From Prorocentrum cordatum (taxonomy: Eukaryota; Sar; Dinophyceae; Prorocentrales; Prorocentraceae): a DNA stretch of 64,000 nucleotides. The notes below the pieces were generated by a model. That model worked only from the letters and a program-made list of their open reading frames with translations. It had not been told where the DNA came from and made no database searches. How positions within the stretch are numbered: the stretch's first letter is position 1; each line of letters starts with the position of its first letter. Below, in pieces: positions 11,600 to 22,581 of this stretch. Position numbers and translations under genes: made by a program. The stretch covers positions 126,639 through 190,638 of the forward strand of contig CAUYUJ010007435.1 of the NCBI GenBank assembly GCA_963575745.1, read 5' to 3'.

Positions 11600-12500
11600 G
11601 CCCTGGACAGCTTGAGCCGAGCCATCTTCATCGAGCAACGCAAGGTTGTCGATAAGAAGCGTAAGCGTTGGGGTGCTAGGTTCAAGTGTGGAGTACAAAT
11701 ATCTTGAGTCTGGCCACGCCGGTATTCAAAGCGGGGTCCCCGAGCTCAGGGTGTGACGGTGAAGGAATGCATGCTGAGTGGGAGCCCGTGTGGAGCCCGT
11801 GCGAGTACGAGAGCGAAGCCAAAGTGTTAGACTGGAAAAAAGGTATCAGCAGCAACAGCAGCGAAGCCGATCCCAACGAGCAGCAAACTAAAAGACTGGT
11901 TCCCCTCCAAAGCTGGGCTTATTGCTGCCATGAAGAATTTCAAAGGTGCAGCAGGCATGGATGGTTGGAGTGCAGTCGAAGTCCGCCTGCTCTTGAAAGT
12001 AGCCCCCTTCATCATCGATGAGCTGTGCGATCTCTTGACATGACAGAGCATCTTGCGTGGTCAGCGTGAAAGGGAGCTGGATAAGGAGTTGTTGGAACAC
12101 ATCTCCGTATGTAGGGTGGTGGGAATTCCCTCAAAAGATGAATACATATGAAAGCAGACCGATCTCAGCGGCATCCGATCTTGCTCGGTGTTGGCTTTCG
12201 GCGATGGCAGCTGCGCTCCCCACTGCGGCGGCAAATCAATGTGCATGCAAATCTGGCGTGAGTGTGGTTCATGCTGTGTCTTCGTGGCTATCTGTGCGGG
12301 CCCGCAAGGGCCTAGAGATGGACCTTTCTAGAGCACACGATAACGTGGATCGTTATGTAGCTGCCACAGCTCTTGAAGCCGAACGTGTACCTCCTGCCCT
12401 CATCAGCATACGTCTGTGTGCGTGGAAATGGCCGACGACATGTTGTGTTCAAAATGAATTGTCTCCTTCTCGCAGGGCAAAACGGGGTCTATCATAAGGT
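11600..12500 (+). pseudogene. Plus-strand LINE reverse transcriptase remnant (element 5)
   Basis: Successive plus frames give DKKRKRWGARFKCGVQIS, then (11900-12040) LIAAMKNFKGAAGMDGWSAV before VRLLLKVAPFIIDELCDLL, the usual K..KaaGxDGWs entry to an RT domain. About 12100-12210 gives VGIPSKDEYI, then SRPISAASDLARCWLSA, corresponding to RPIS motif 2. About 12300-12390 gives LEMDLSRAHDNVDRYVAATAL, the motif A region with the catalytic Asp. Stops and frame changes intervene. No YxDD box was found, and the remnant fades near 12.6 kb. It is the only LINE in the window on the plus strand and the most decayed. Confidence 0.65.
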
Positions 12501-12639
12501 GATTCGTGCGCCACTGGAGCTATGATAGCAACACTTGTATTGTGGAGCGCAGACCCTGCAGCGGGGTGGGCATGTATGCATGACCGCTTGCTGACTGCAG
12601 GGGGTGATCGAGCAGATGCTGACCTAGAAAGAAGATCAA

Positions 12640-13930
12640 GACCCAGGCCTTCGACCTGGATGTAGGTTTCGTCGAGTGCTGCGAAACGCCAGTTTTGGGA
12701 GGAGGGGGTGAAACACATAGAGCACTTCGGGCTTCACTGTGACCCGGCGAACCCTGCCAAGCCTGTCCGCCCTCGTGGCGGCTGCAAAAACCTCGAGGCC
12801 GCGATCGGGACCCTCAAAATCGGGGATGGACAGACCTCCCTTTAGTAAAACGTGGTTTAGTGAAAACGACCCGAGGCCCAAAACCTGGCGGGCGCAGGCC
12901 TGGAAAATCACGGGCGCGGCGCCCTCTCGAGAACCGAAAACGGACAATTCACTAGTCGACGTGTCACTGTTGGGGGTTCTGTCCGCCCCCGACAAAAGCT
13001 TTCCCGGGGCTGCTGCGGTTCGGGACCCCCGTGCCCCGTCCTGCGTCGGGCCCCTCTGGCCATGTATGGCCAGCGCCGCCGCCTGTGGAGCCCGTGCCTC
13101 GCTGGGCTCCAGGTGCGCTCTTTCAAGCGGCCCTCAAGACAGAAGCAAGTGGTGGTGTGCTACAGTCGGGGCGTTGACCTAAGGAACCCTCAATAAGGAA
13201 CGAGGCCCCTTTTTTCCAGAAGGTAAACTGCGATTTCCGATCGAAAACATAAGGACAACCTAAGGCAAGCTGTGAAACACTTAAGGAACGCGGAGCCCCT
13301 CTTCAACCAAAAGGGTTCCTTCTTCAGCGCCCCGACCGCAGGAGATGGTGGGCCCAACACGTGCAATTTCACCCGATGTTTTTGTTCCCGCGTCTGCAGA
13401 GTATGAAGACGGTGATGTCCGAAAACTTGGTTCCGAGTGAATTCCTGAGCAAGGCCCTCCGGGCCCATCTCGAGAAGTTAGGCCTCGAGTGTCTAGACCA
13501 TACCGCTGAGTGGGGCATCTATGTTGGAAATCCTGATGATGGAGAACCTAGAGTGCAGAAAACTACTGAGAGAGTTCGGGGACAAAGCAATTCGCTCTGG
13601 GCCGATGCTTCTGGTGGAATCCATGCCATGCATGCTGTCGCCCGAATTCATTACCTCCAAACCGTGCATCGTAGTCGTCTTGACTCAGAGGGGATTGGTG
13701 CTGTGGATGTTGAGTCGAGTAGTTCTGCTTCGAGAAGACGCTTTCGACAGATGCGAAGCTTATGCTGTCTATTTTCCAATGAGGCGCCCGCCAAACCCAC
13801 ACACGCTTGAGAAACAGCAAGTGCTGGAAGTGGTGCAGCCGTACTCTCCCAACTGCTCGTCGTTTGTTCCAAGAGTGCCCACGCTTCGCGGAGACGGGGG
13901 AGGAAGAGGAGGACTGCGGCCGAGCTGAGT
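12640..13930. other. GC-rich stretch without a recognised gene
   Basis: Overlapping frames on both strands (for example 13361-13810 and 13521-13928 plus, 12636-12995 minus) have no recognised motif. The pair at 13.4-13.9 kb has fairly even composition and could be an eroded exon, but I found no convincing splice sites or homologous blocks. Confidence 0.3.
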
Positions 13931-13959
13931 TTCAACATGTCCTTCTGGGCCAACGCGCC

Positions 13960-14125
13960 CAGTAAGGACGCACGACAGGGATGCGAGGGCCTTGGAAGGC
14001 CATGCCGACACCTTGTGGTCGGGGCGCGGCCAGCGAAAGCGGCCGAGGATGGGCCGAAGGGGAAGGATGCAAGGGTAATCTTTGAACGACGCTCATCCTT
14101 ACCGTGTGGGTTGACAGTGGCAGGA
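13960..14125 (+). repeat. Interspersed repeat family with AAGGATGC core, copy 2
   Basis: Contains GGATGCGAGGGCCTTGGA, GCGGCCAGCGAAAGCGGCC, GAGGATGGGCCGA and GGAAGGATGCAAGGGTAA in the same order as 38005-38165 (plus) and 7100-7220 (minus). Confidence 0.6.
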
Positions 14126-14639
14126 GTGGGCGGGTTGTCTACGCCGACTCGCCCAGCTGTCGTGCTCGCTCGCGTATGGCTTGTCGGAGCCTGCCGCCTT
14201 GGGCTCAGCGTCGCGCGCGACAACTTCATGCCTGCAGCGAGAGAATGTACGGTAGGTTCGTGCGGCGTCGGCGCGCGCAAACGCTTTTGTCACCGCGTCG
14301 ATCGTTCAACCTCGAATCGATCGCGGCCCCGATTGCTCAAGGTTGAATTCAGTCGGGCCCAATGACGTCGCAAGTACCCATCGGTGCTCCCGCGTCGCAG
14401 GATTCAACCTGGAACGCCTTCGCCGGCGTCGCCGGCGCGCCGTCGCCGCAGGAGCCTGCCGCATCCGGCCAGCCTTTTTACTTGAGCTTCTGCTCCAGTG
14501 GTCGGGTGTTTCTCACCCTGCCTTTGCTTGGAACGCCCCGTACGCATCCACGGGGTACCAGTGGGCACTGCCCCAAGTGAGACCCTTGCACAGCCGAGAC
14601 GACGACAGCTCTCCCGCCTGGCCCAAATCAGCTCAGAAT

Positions 14640-14745
14640 CGGTCCCCGGAACCCTTCCGGGGTCCATCCCGACCCGTTTTTCAAGGCGGATCCAGCCGTG
14701 GCGACGAGAAGCCTCCAGAAGGCCTAGAAAGGACGAGAGACGCCG
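14640..14745 (+). repeat. Copy of the element that forms the intron at 54214-54368
   Basis: Aligns on the plus strand with plus-strand 54243-54345. CCCCGGAACCC corresponds to CCCCGGACCTC, CGGATCCAGCCGTGGCGACG to CGAATCCAGCCTTGGCGACG, and the following AGAAGCCTCC.AGAAGGCC to AGAGCCTCCCAGGAGGCC. The terminal inverted repeats of the 54 kb copy are not preserved here. It lies about 120 bases beyond the AP-1 mu stop codon (minus sense), so it is outside that gene's known introns. Confidence 0.65.
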
Positions 14746-14866
14746 AAGAGGGCAGTTGTCTCGACGGGCCCTCCGACTGGCGGGCGGGCGGTGCATCCTC
14801 GAACCCTCTTTTGCCCGCCGCCGCCTTTGTCGAACGCTTCCGCGCGCCGGGCCTGGGCCCGGGCCC

Positions 14867-17800
14867 TCACACCATCCTGAGCTGGTAGTCCCCGTTCTGC
14901 GTAATGTACCTGCGGGGGAGCGTTAAGAGGGGGACCAGCTCGGGGGGGGAACATCGACCTGGCATCGGCGACACATCGCTGACAGATCGGCGATAGGCCC
15001 CCGACAGCAGGGGGGGCCATCGGGCCTCCATCGGCGATGAATGGGCGATTGGGCGTCGATGCGTCCCCCTCAGCCCATCCCCGCCTGCGTTCCCCCTTGG
15101 CTTTCGGGTTCTGACTCTCGGCTCTCCAGCGGCCGTTCGGGATACGATCCGGGCAGGCACCCCTGGAAGGCTGTCGACGAGGCGCAGCCGCTGGAAGGGA
15201 CCCCGAGGCTGAAAGTCTGCTGAGGGCCAACGAAGCCGCCCGAAGACCTCAAACCTCAAACCTCCTCCTCAGTCTCGCCGGGCGACGGGGGGTCGATGCG
15301 CCACCCCCTCAGACCACACGTCGTGCGTTTCTAATCGTGCTCACTTCTAATCGTGATCGTTTCTAATTGTTCCTGGCCCCCTAGTGGCCAGGAAGAGGCC
15401 CAGGATAGAAGAATTAGAAATGAAAGGATCTTGGCCCCCAAAAAATCAAAGAACCCTCGAATACTTAGAAATGAACAACGTGTATCCCGCTTTAGCGCTG
15501 CCCCCGAGCACCGCACCCACGGCAGCGCCTGACGGCTCCGCGGCCGGTCGGCCGCTTCTCGGAGGCCGAGAGGGGGGCCCCAGCGACAGCCGAGCAGACC
15601 CTCTGGCGGTAGGCAGATCGGGCGGGCCGATGTCAATGCACGAGCGGCGAACGTACCCTGCATGGTACAATCATCGCCCCCCTCCCCTTGGATCCGCGGT
15701 GTGTGTGTGTGTGTGTGTGGTTGGGCACGTGCTGTCGGAACGGGTGGAACGGGGTTGGAGGAAGAGGAGGAGGGGGTGGAGGATGAGGGGGGGGGATGGG
15801 CAAGCTCAGTCGAAAGGTCGATCACCACCCCCTTGACAAATGCCCCATCCAGCGTATCCATATCCACGACCTCGCGGTCTGGACTCCGGGAGCGCAATCC
15901 CGTGGACACGCGAACGCATAGATACGGTCCGCCCAGGGCATCCCGTGGACGCGCGAACACGTAGGTACGGTCCGCCACGGGGTCGCGGCCCAGGGGCCCA
16001 GCTTCGCGGATGCGGATGTGTCCCGTCCGCGAGGGGGGGGGCGGGGCGGGGGGGCAGCCAGCGGCGGGCGAGCGAGGGCTGCAGGACAGCGGCCACCGAA
16101 GGGCCACCCAGGTCTGGACGTTCCCGTCGTTTTTGTGTTGTGAATCAGGAAGAGGAGGAGGAGGAGGAGGAGGAGGAGGAGGAGGAGGAGGAGGAGGAGG
16201 AGGAGGAGGAGGAGGAGGAGGAGTAGGAGGAGGAGGAGGAGGAGGAGGAGGAGGAGGAGAAGCAGCAGCATAATAAAGTAATAGATCGCCCCCGAGACGG
16301 CCGGGGAGGCGCCCGAGAGGTGCGCCTCCCTTCTCGCCCCTGGCCCGCCTCCACGCGTCGCCGGGCGCTGCGCCCCGGCGCCCCCCTCCGCGCCGCCCCC
16401 GCGGAGACGGGGCGGGCGCTCGGGCCCAGAGCGCGACGCGCGGCGCGCGACTGCCTTCGCGTGCCCCGCGTGCGCCCGGGACCGTTCCCCCCGCGTTGCC
16501 GTCCCCGCCCGATCGAGTCGAGCGGGTGAGCGGGGGGTGACCCACACGGGGGGTTGAAGACAAGGGCCCCCAGAGGGGCCTTTGGCAGCAGAGATCTGTA
16601 GTGAGGACGGGCCGTGAGGACGCAAGGGCCTCGGGCGCCGAGGTTGGCACATTTTGGGCGGCGGACTGCTAACATCCTCCAGGGCTGGCCAGTAACAACC
16701 GCAAAGGACGGGCCGCAGAGGCAAGGACGCAAGGATACCCTAACAGGACAGCCGTGCGCCCTGAGCATGAGTTTGGACTGTAGGGCCCCTTTGGGAGCCA
16801 GCTGGTGCCCCAGAAGGAGCCCTGAAGGGCCTCTGGAGGGCCCGGTTCTTCACCCCCCCCTCTGGGTCACCCCCCAGTACCACCCGCCCGACTCGATCGG
16901 GTGGGGGCGGCAAAGCGGGGGGAAGGTCCCGGGCCCCTTTGGGAGCCAGCTGGTGCCCAGAAGGGGCCCGAAAGGGCCCCTGGAGGGCCCTGTTCTTCCC
17001 CCTTCATTTGGGGCCACCCCCCATCACCACCCGCCCGGTCCCCATGTAGGTCCCCCCCCATTTGGGTCCCCCCCCTGGGGTCACCCCCTCGCTCACCACC
17101 CGGCAGGGGGCGTGCGCAGGCCCAGGGATGCCTGCGGGCACCCTCCCGGGGAAGTGGCCAGCCCAGGGGCGGCAGAGAGGGAGCTCGAAAGGGAGAGGGG
17201 GCATCGTTGAACCGACCCCTATCTCCAAGTCGTGGCCTGGGCCCTACTGGCCGATCTATCCCCGTAGATGGGGACATGGGCTGTTTCCGTCGGGTCTCGA
17301 GGGGCATAGCCTCAACCGGAGTGCTGAGATGGTGCATGGGGGTCTGGATGGGACCAGGGGCACGGGTCGGTGACACGATACTGAGATGGCGCACCACTCT
17401 GGCTGCCGCTCGCTGCCTCGGGAAGGCCCGAGCCTGCCTGGCTGTCCCTGGACCCTCCGGCCCTCCAGGCGGCGCACCGGCCACGGCGATAGCCGGACTT
17501 CTCTATGATCTTGAGGTATCTGACGGTCACCCCGGACACGGTGAAGTACGGGATCTCGAACTTCACGGAGATCGGGGCCTTCATGTACGACTCCCTGTTC
17601 TCGGCCGAGATGGAGGGGAGGCCGAAATTGGCGGTCATGATGAAGTCCTTCTGCCCCTGGAACTGCTTGATGCTCCAGACGACGCAGTCCTGGTCGGGGA
17701 TGTACCGCACGGTGCCGATCGAGGTCTTGAAGGAGGGGGAGTCCACGTCGGAGGGAACCGGGATGTGGATCTCGACGTTGTTGGCCACGCTACGTGACTT

Positions 17801-18712
17801 GAACTGTGACTTGGCCTTGATCATGTACTCGATCCGAGAGCGCGACTGGCCGGGGTCGACAACCGCCTCGACCCAGATCAAGGGCTTCACGTGCGTGTTC
17901 AGCCGGTAGCTCATCAGCTCGAACTCGCCGTCCGGCGGGATGAACGAGATCGTTCGGTCGTTCTCGAACCGGGCGAGCCTGACACACTGGTGGAACTTGA
18001 TGTCCTCCATCTCGACCGACTTGCCCTTGGCCGCCGGGCGTCCGGTGGCCTCGAAGAGCAGCTTGTCGTTCAGCCCGAGCTTCAGCTCGGGCATGCCGGA
18101 GAGATACGACTTCATCTTGAGCGCCCCCAGGATCTCGGAGCGCAGCACGGAGCCGTTCGCGGACACCAGCAGGTTGAGCTTCTCCACCACGTCCAGGAAG
18201 ATCTCGTTTTTCTTGTGCTTGATGCCCTCGGAGCGCCATGACACGGCGTTGGTGACCGCCGTCGGCGGCCGCATCTGCTCCACGGACATCGCGTGGGACT
18301 GTGTCTTGATGTACTCGCGCAGGATCTTTACTTCGGTTGTCTGAGGATAACCATTGTCCATCATCTCGTCAAGGAGCTCGTACGTAATGACGAAGTTGTC
18401 CTTGATGCTTTCCTCCTCCAACTCGTTGAAGTAGTCGCGCAGCACCTCTGCGAGCCGGTACAGGAAAGCTACAATGAGCGTCGCATTAGAGTTCCGCTGC
18501 GTCACCGCCAAGAGGTAAAGATTATTGTACTGGATCCACGCAAAACTAATCCCGTCCTCACAGAACACTGGCTTGACGTCAGCATCATCCGCGTCAATGA
18601 CCTTGTCCTTGAACCGCTCGGTGATGTTCATGGGTACTTCACCACGGTAGTTGCGACTAATTATCACTTTGCCCTTCATGTCCATGATGAACACAGCGGA
18701 GGCCCCCGCCAT
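14867..18712 (-). CDS. AP1M: AP-1 clathrin adaptor complex subunit mu (medium chain)
   Basis: Three exons on the minus strand. Exon 1 is 18712 to about 17489 (408 codons from MAGASAVFIMDMKGKVI to LKIIEKSGY). Exon 2 is a micro-exon ending at 15512 (QALPWVR). Exon 3 is 14909-14867 (YITQNGDYQLRMV, TGA). The protein of about 428-430 residues equals the family length. Residues 1 to about 140 form the longin-like domain. The mu-homology domain follows, with NAVSWRSEGIKHKKNEIFLD, LSGMPELKLGLND, ENDRTISFIPPDGEFELMSY and VKPLIWVEAVV. Family role: the AP-1 subunit at the trans-Golgi/endosome that binds YxxPhi cargo signals. The Asp in FLDVV and the Trp-x-Arg of exon 2 correspond to the cargo-pocket residues of mu2. 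The ATG at 18712 was chosen because homology starts there; upstream in-frame sequence is unrelated. The exon 2/3 junction is GT...AG|G and joins in frame; the exon 1/2 junction is ambiguous. Confidence 0.95.
14910..15511 (-). other. AP-1 mu intron 2
   Basis: 602 bases with GT donor (15511-15510) and CAG|G acceptor (14912-14910). The acceptor-proximal 150 bases or so match the sequence flanking the candidate acceptor at 47145, right up to the splice site. Also inside is a short palindrome at about 15371-15394 (TCCTGGCC...GGCCAGGA). Confidence 0.8.
16148..16262. repeat. (GGA)n tract inside AP-1 mu intron 1
   Basis: About 115 bases of GGA triplets (CTC in gene sense), with one GGAGTAGGAGG interruption. 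In the sense strand it is a polypyrimidine run some 600 bases upstream of exon 2. Confidence 0.9.
16781..17048. repeat. 150-bp tandem repeat in AP-1 mu intron 1
   Basis: Two direct copies start at 16781 and 16931. They share GGGCCCCTTTGGGAGCCAGC, TGGTGCCC.AGAAGG, GGAGGGCCC.GTTCTTC and the CACCCGCCCG region. A partial inverted relative (CGATCGAGTCGAGCGGGTGA through CCCCCAGAGGGGCCTTTGG) lies at about 16508-16582. Confidence 0.75.
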
Positions 18713-18798
18713 CTTCGCACAGGGAGACCGTCCCCGGCGACTGCACTGGAGGATGCCTCCGGAGATTGGCCCTACGAGCCTCTTGAGCCAAAATGGCT
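18713..18798 (-). promoter_or_regulatory. Spliced-leader relict and 5' UTR of AP-1 mu
   Basis: Minus-strand 18798-18782 reads AGCCATTTTGGCTCAAG, an exact match to the last 17 bases of the dinoflagellate spliced leader, followed by a 69-base leader to the ATG at 18712. Immediately upstream is CTCAAG, which may be the tail of an earlier leader, so a tandem relict is possible. This marks the gene as a re-integrated processed mRNA, in line with nearly the whole protein being in one exon. No TATA-like element was seen. Confidence 0.88.
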
Positions 18799-19280
18799 CT
18801 TGAGGTCGGAGGGGCGGGAGCAGGATCAGGGGGAGCGCAATCACGGCTCACATACCTGCTGTCGAAGGCATCCTATCACCGCCTACACTTTTAGCCCGCA
18901 GGCGCAAAGTGGTCAAGGACGTTAAATTGCCGGTCAGCGAGCGGTGGTATGCACCAGAAGCGAATCGGGCACAGAAGCGAACAGGAGTAAGACACGAGGA
19001 TGGAAAGGGAGGGAGCCCGCTCAGACCATGAAGGCCGGCGCGAGGTTGCCGAGGCATCCTTTCACCACCTACATGGCGGGTTCCAGAAACCCTGAACCAA
19101 AAAAATAATATCCTCTCTTGGGGGCGCATTGCTACTTGCACCGGCTTCCACTGGCCTTCCGCCGTCGTCCCCCGGCGGAGGCGGCCTCGTTTTAAATCCG
19201 AGGGCTTCCGTCACCCTTCCGCCAAGGCAGGGATGCCAACTCATTCGATCCTCGAAGGCGAGGCCCTTTCTAGAACGCCT
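18799..19280. other. Upstream flank of AP-1 mu, dispersed-repeat DNA
   Basis: Contains a short internal duplication (GGCATCCTATCACCGCCTAC and GGCATCCTTTCACCACCTAC, about 180 bases apart) and the second copy of the repeat found at 7470-7700. No gene was seen. Confidence 0.5.
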
Positions 19281-19284
19281 CACA

Positions 19285-19640
19285 CATTCTTCTTCCTCCT
19301 ACTTCTCCTCCTCCTCCTCCTCTTCCTCCACATCCGTGTCCTCCTCGCACACGTCTTGCTCTTCCTGGTCGTCGTCCTCCATTGCATCCGCTTCCTCCTC
19401 CTGCTCCTCCTCCTCCCCTCCTCCCCCCTCCTCCTCCTCCGCCTCCTCCTCCTGCTCCTCCTCTCCTCCTCCTCCTCCTCTCCTCCTCCCTCCTCCTCCC
19501 TCCTCTCCTCCTCCTCCTCCCTCCTCCTCCTCCTCCTCCTCCTCCTCATCCCTCCTCCTCTCCTCTCCCTCCCCCTCCCCCTCCTCCTACTCCTCCCGCC
19601 CCCTCTTTCCTCCCCTCCCCGATACCGCTCTTCTAGTCGT
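19285..19640. repeat. (TCC)n tract
   Basis: Imperfect TCC/CTC triplets on the plus strand, mixed with CCCTCC and TTCC. The plus strand is pyrimidine-rich, the opposite polarity to most tracts in the window. Confidence 0.85.
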
Positions 19641-19839
19641 CCGTGTAAAGAACTCCTCCTCGCCTGCCTCTTCCCTCCTCCCTGCTCCGTCTTCCTCGTC
19701 GTCCCCAGGAAGGCGCACTCCTCCGGGGAACACCCGAACAGTCCAGCACCCTCACGCCCCCAGTCTCGCGCAGGAGCCCCCTGGACAAGATGTACTCCTG
19801 CGCGCTGACAATGGCCTGGAGTGGTGGGGCTTCCCGCCT

Positions 19840-20017
19840 TCCCATCATCATCCTCATCACCATGTGCATCCTGCTACCCATTCGACTCATCCTAATCAAC
19901 GTGATCACCATCATGTTTCTTGTACACTCCCGTCATCATACTCCTGATCAGCATCATCACCACCATCGCCATCACCATCACCAGCATCGTCACCATCATC
20001 ATCATCGTCATCATCAG

Positions 20018-20061
<44 letters not shown>

Positions 20062-20258
20062 CAATCATGGTCCTGATCATCATTATCGTCACTATGGTCA
20101 TCATGACCGTATCATCATTATCAACATGATCATCACCATAAGCATCACGGTCAGCAACATCAGCATCGCATCAACATCAGCATCATCATCCGCATCAGCA
20201 GCAACACTATCTTCATCACCATCAACACCATCACCATCACCATCGTCATCAGCATCAC

Positions 20259-20312
<54 letters not shown>

Positions 20313-21290
20313 TATTGCCATGAACATCATTATTATCAACATCCCCATCATCAGATTCATCATCATCACAATCACCATCACCATACTCACCATCACCATC
20401 ACCATCACCATCACCATCACCACCATCAGCATCACCATCGTCATCACAATCATCATCATCGTCATCATCAGCATCATCATGATAAGAATTATCATCACCA
20501 TCATCATCATCATCATCATCATCAACATCACCATACACATCGACAGCAGCATCGCCCTAATCAGCCTAAGCACGATCGTCACCAGCATCGTCATTACCGA
20601 GACCACTATCATTGTCATAATCAACCTCGTCGTGATCACACTCCTCCTGGTCATCAGCAGCGCCGTCAGCACCGCTACTTTCGTGATTAATATCATTAGC
20701 ACCATCAGCATCGTCCTTCTCGGGGAATCGCCTGAGTCATCATCGCCACAGCATCAGTAACATCATCACTAGCATAATCGAGGTCATCATCATAAGCACC
20801 ATCAACATACTCGTCGTCGTCGTGCTCATCATCATCATCACCATCAACATGCACCATGTTTCATAACCGTCATCATCGTCGACATCATGATCATCAGCAT
20901 TACCATCAACAGCATCGTCATCATCACACTCATCATAATCGTTATCCTCGTCGGTAGCATCATCCTCAGAATCATCAACATAATCAACATCGTCATCCCT
21001 CCCACTTCGCATCACCCTCACCGCATCTCCATTCCAACCATGATCCGAATCCTACCAGCAGTCCGCGCATCCTCATCATGTCCCTCGTCATCCGTCTCAT
21101 CGTTCTCATCTTCTCTCCTAGTATTTATCGAGATCCACGTAATCATTATCGTTCGTTTCATCATGCCATTCTCGTCATCCTCATCACCATGAACATTCTC
21201 ATCATCACTAATCACCATTATCACCGCCATCAGCAGTAGCAACAACAACCACATCGTCACCTCCATCACCATCAACCCCATTACAAACAT
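19840..21290. repeat. CAT/TCA triplet array with interruptions
   Basis: About 1.4 kb dominated by CATCAT and CATCACCAT runs, purest at 20020-20060 and 20255-20310. His/Ser/Ile frames on the plus strand and Met/Asp frames on the minus strand are pure repeat translations. Runs are interrupted by CAG, CGT, CTC and AAC triplets, as expected for an aged array. Confidence 0.9.
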
Positions 21291-21593
21291 AATGAACGTC
21301 ACAATCATCCATCGGTCATACATCCTCCCTGTTCCCTCCTCCCATCTCCTGCTCACTCGTCCTCATCCTCCATCGGTCCCTCCTCCCTCATCCCGCCCCA
21401 CCCTCCCTCGCGATACCCCTCTGCTCATCATCATCGTCCTCAATCCTCCCGCCTCCATCCTACATCCTTCCGCCCCCCCTCCCAGCGTCAGCCCAGACCA
21501 GGCCCCTTGGCCCTGCGAGCCAGCGCCGCTTGCAGCCTCTGGCCGCTGCCCTCTCGCCTCCCTCTCGCCTCACCTCTTTGAAGGGGAACTGGG

Positions 21594-21740
21594 ACACACA
21601 AATAAATACACACAAATAAAAAACATCCCCATATTTCCCCATATTTTCTGGGTTTGTGTCTTCCCCCCCACTTCCCATATTTTCCCATATTTTCTGGGAA
21701 TCGCCGACTAATTGTGTCTGTGTGTTTTTTCCCCTCCTGA
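21594..21740. repeat. AT-rich dispersed module, copy 1
   Basis: Starts with ACACACAAATAAATACACAC and ends with TGTGTCTGTGTGTTTTTTCC then CCTCCTGA. Inside are repeated CCCATATTT and ATTTTCTGGG blocks. A second copy, in the same orientation, is at 49760-49906. It stands out from its GC-rich surroundings. Confidence 0.85.
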
Positions 21741-22320
21741 CTCTCGGGCTCGCCTCCCTCGCTGGCCATGGCCTCTCCGCCACGGTCTGCCGCCGGGCGG
21801 CCAAGGCGCAGCGCTGCTGAGCGCCAGACGCGCTGCCAGCGCTCGCAGGCGCGCGCGCCATGCCGCAGCTGCTGCGCGGCGTCGACGCCCTGGTGACTCA
21901 CAAGGGGTGGGGGGCCCGACGACCAGGCTGGGCGCCGCCCTGGCCGGTCTGCTGCAGCCCCTTGCTCCTGATAGTGTACTTGCTCGAGCGGCCTCTGCGG
22001 GCAAGGGCTCGTGCAGGGACCTCGGCGATGTAAACGGTGGTACTTTCCCCTGGGCCGTGTCGGCGGATCCGCGGGCTGTCGCTGCAGCTGTGCTTCGCGA
22101 TGTGGGCACGTGTGCTGTACATGCTGCTGTTGTTCATTGGGGCCCCTTGCAAGGGCAATCGCAAGGACAAGGACTCTGCAAGGGCTTCGTGATAAGTCCT
22201 CGCGCATCTGCTCCTGTTCGGGTACGTGCGGCTACCGCTGTTTGCCCGCTCTGCACTGTGGAGAGACCTCATAATGAGCGTCGGCCTGAGACGGCGCATG
22301 CTGCCCAGCTCTCAGTCGCA

Positions 22321-22578
22321 TCGCGAATGCGGGCCCAGCTGATCACAGCCACGTCGGCCAGGTCAAGTGGAGGTCAGCGCGGATTTCTTGGACCTTTACT
22401 GAAACCCCTCTCCCTGGCGCGCTCCGCGCGCCAGGGGCCGCACTGGAGTCGCCGCCAGGGGTCCTGGGCGCCGATCCCAGAAATCCACACGGAGCTCTCA
22501 GCATTTGTGCTTATGACGTGTGTTTCTTCTCGATTCGCAAATGCGGGCCCGGCTGATCACACCCACGCTGGCCAGGTT
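22321..22578. repeat. Pair of 45-bp direct repeats
   Basis: GCGAATGCGGGCCCAGCTGA at 22323 and GCAAATGCGGGCCCGGCTGA at 22537, each followed by TCACA.CCAC(G/C)..GGCCAGGT. The second copy ends at the start of a (GGA)n tract, so it may be the 3' end of a transposed unit. Confidence 0.65.
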
Positions 22579-22581
22579 TAA

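Larger units (their letters stand above)
15529..17488 (-). other. AP-1 mu intron 1
   Basis: About 1.96 kb between LKIIEKSGY and QALPWVR. Both ends carry GCCGT: TATC-GCCGT-GGCC at the donor side and GGA-GCCGT-CAGGCG at the acceptor side. If the junction falls within the repeat, two extra Arg codons are added (GYRRQALPW). Joining TATC to AGGCG gives the canonical GYQALPW. Neither option is a clean GT-AG pair; one needs a GC donor. The intron holds a (GGA)n tract at 16148-16262 and a tandem repeat at 16781-17048. Confidence 0.7.
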
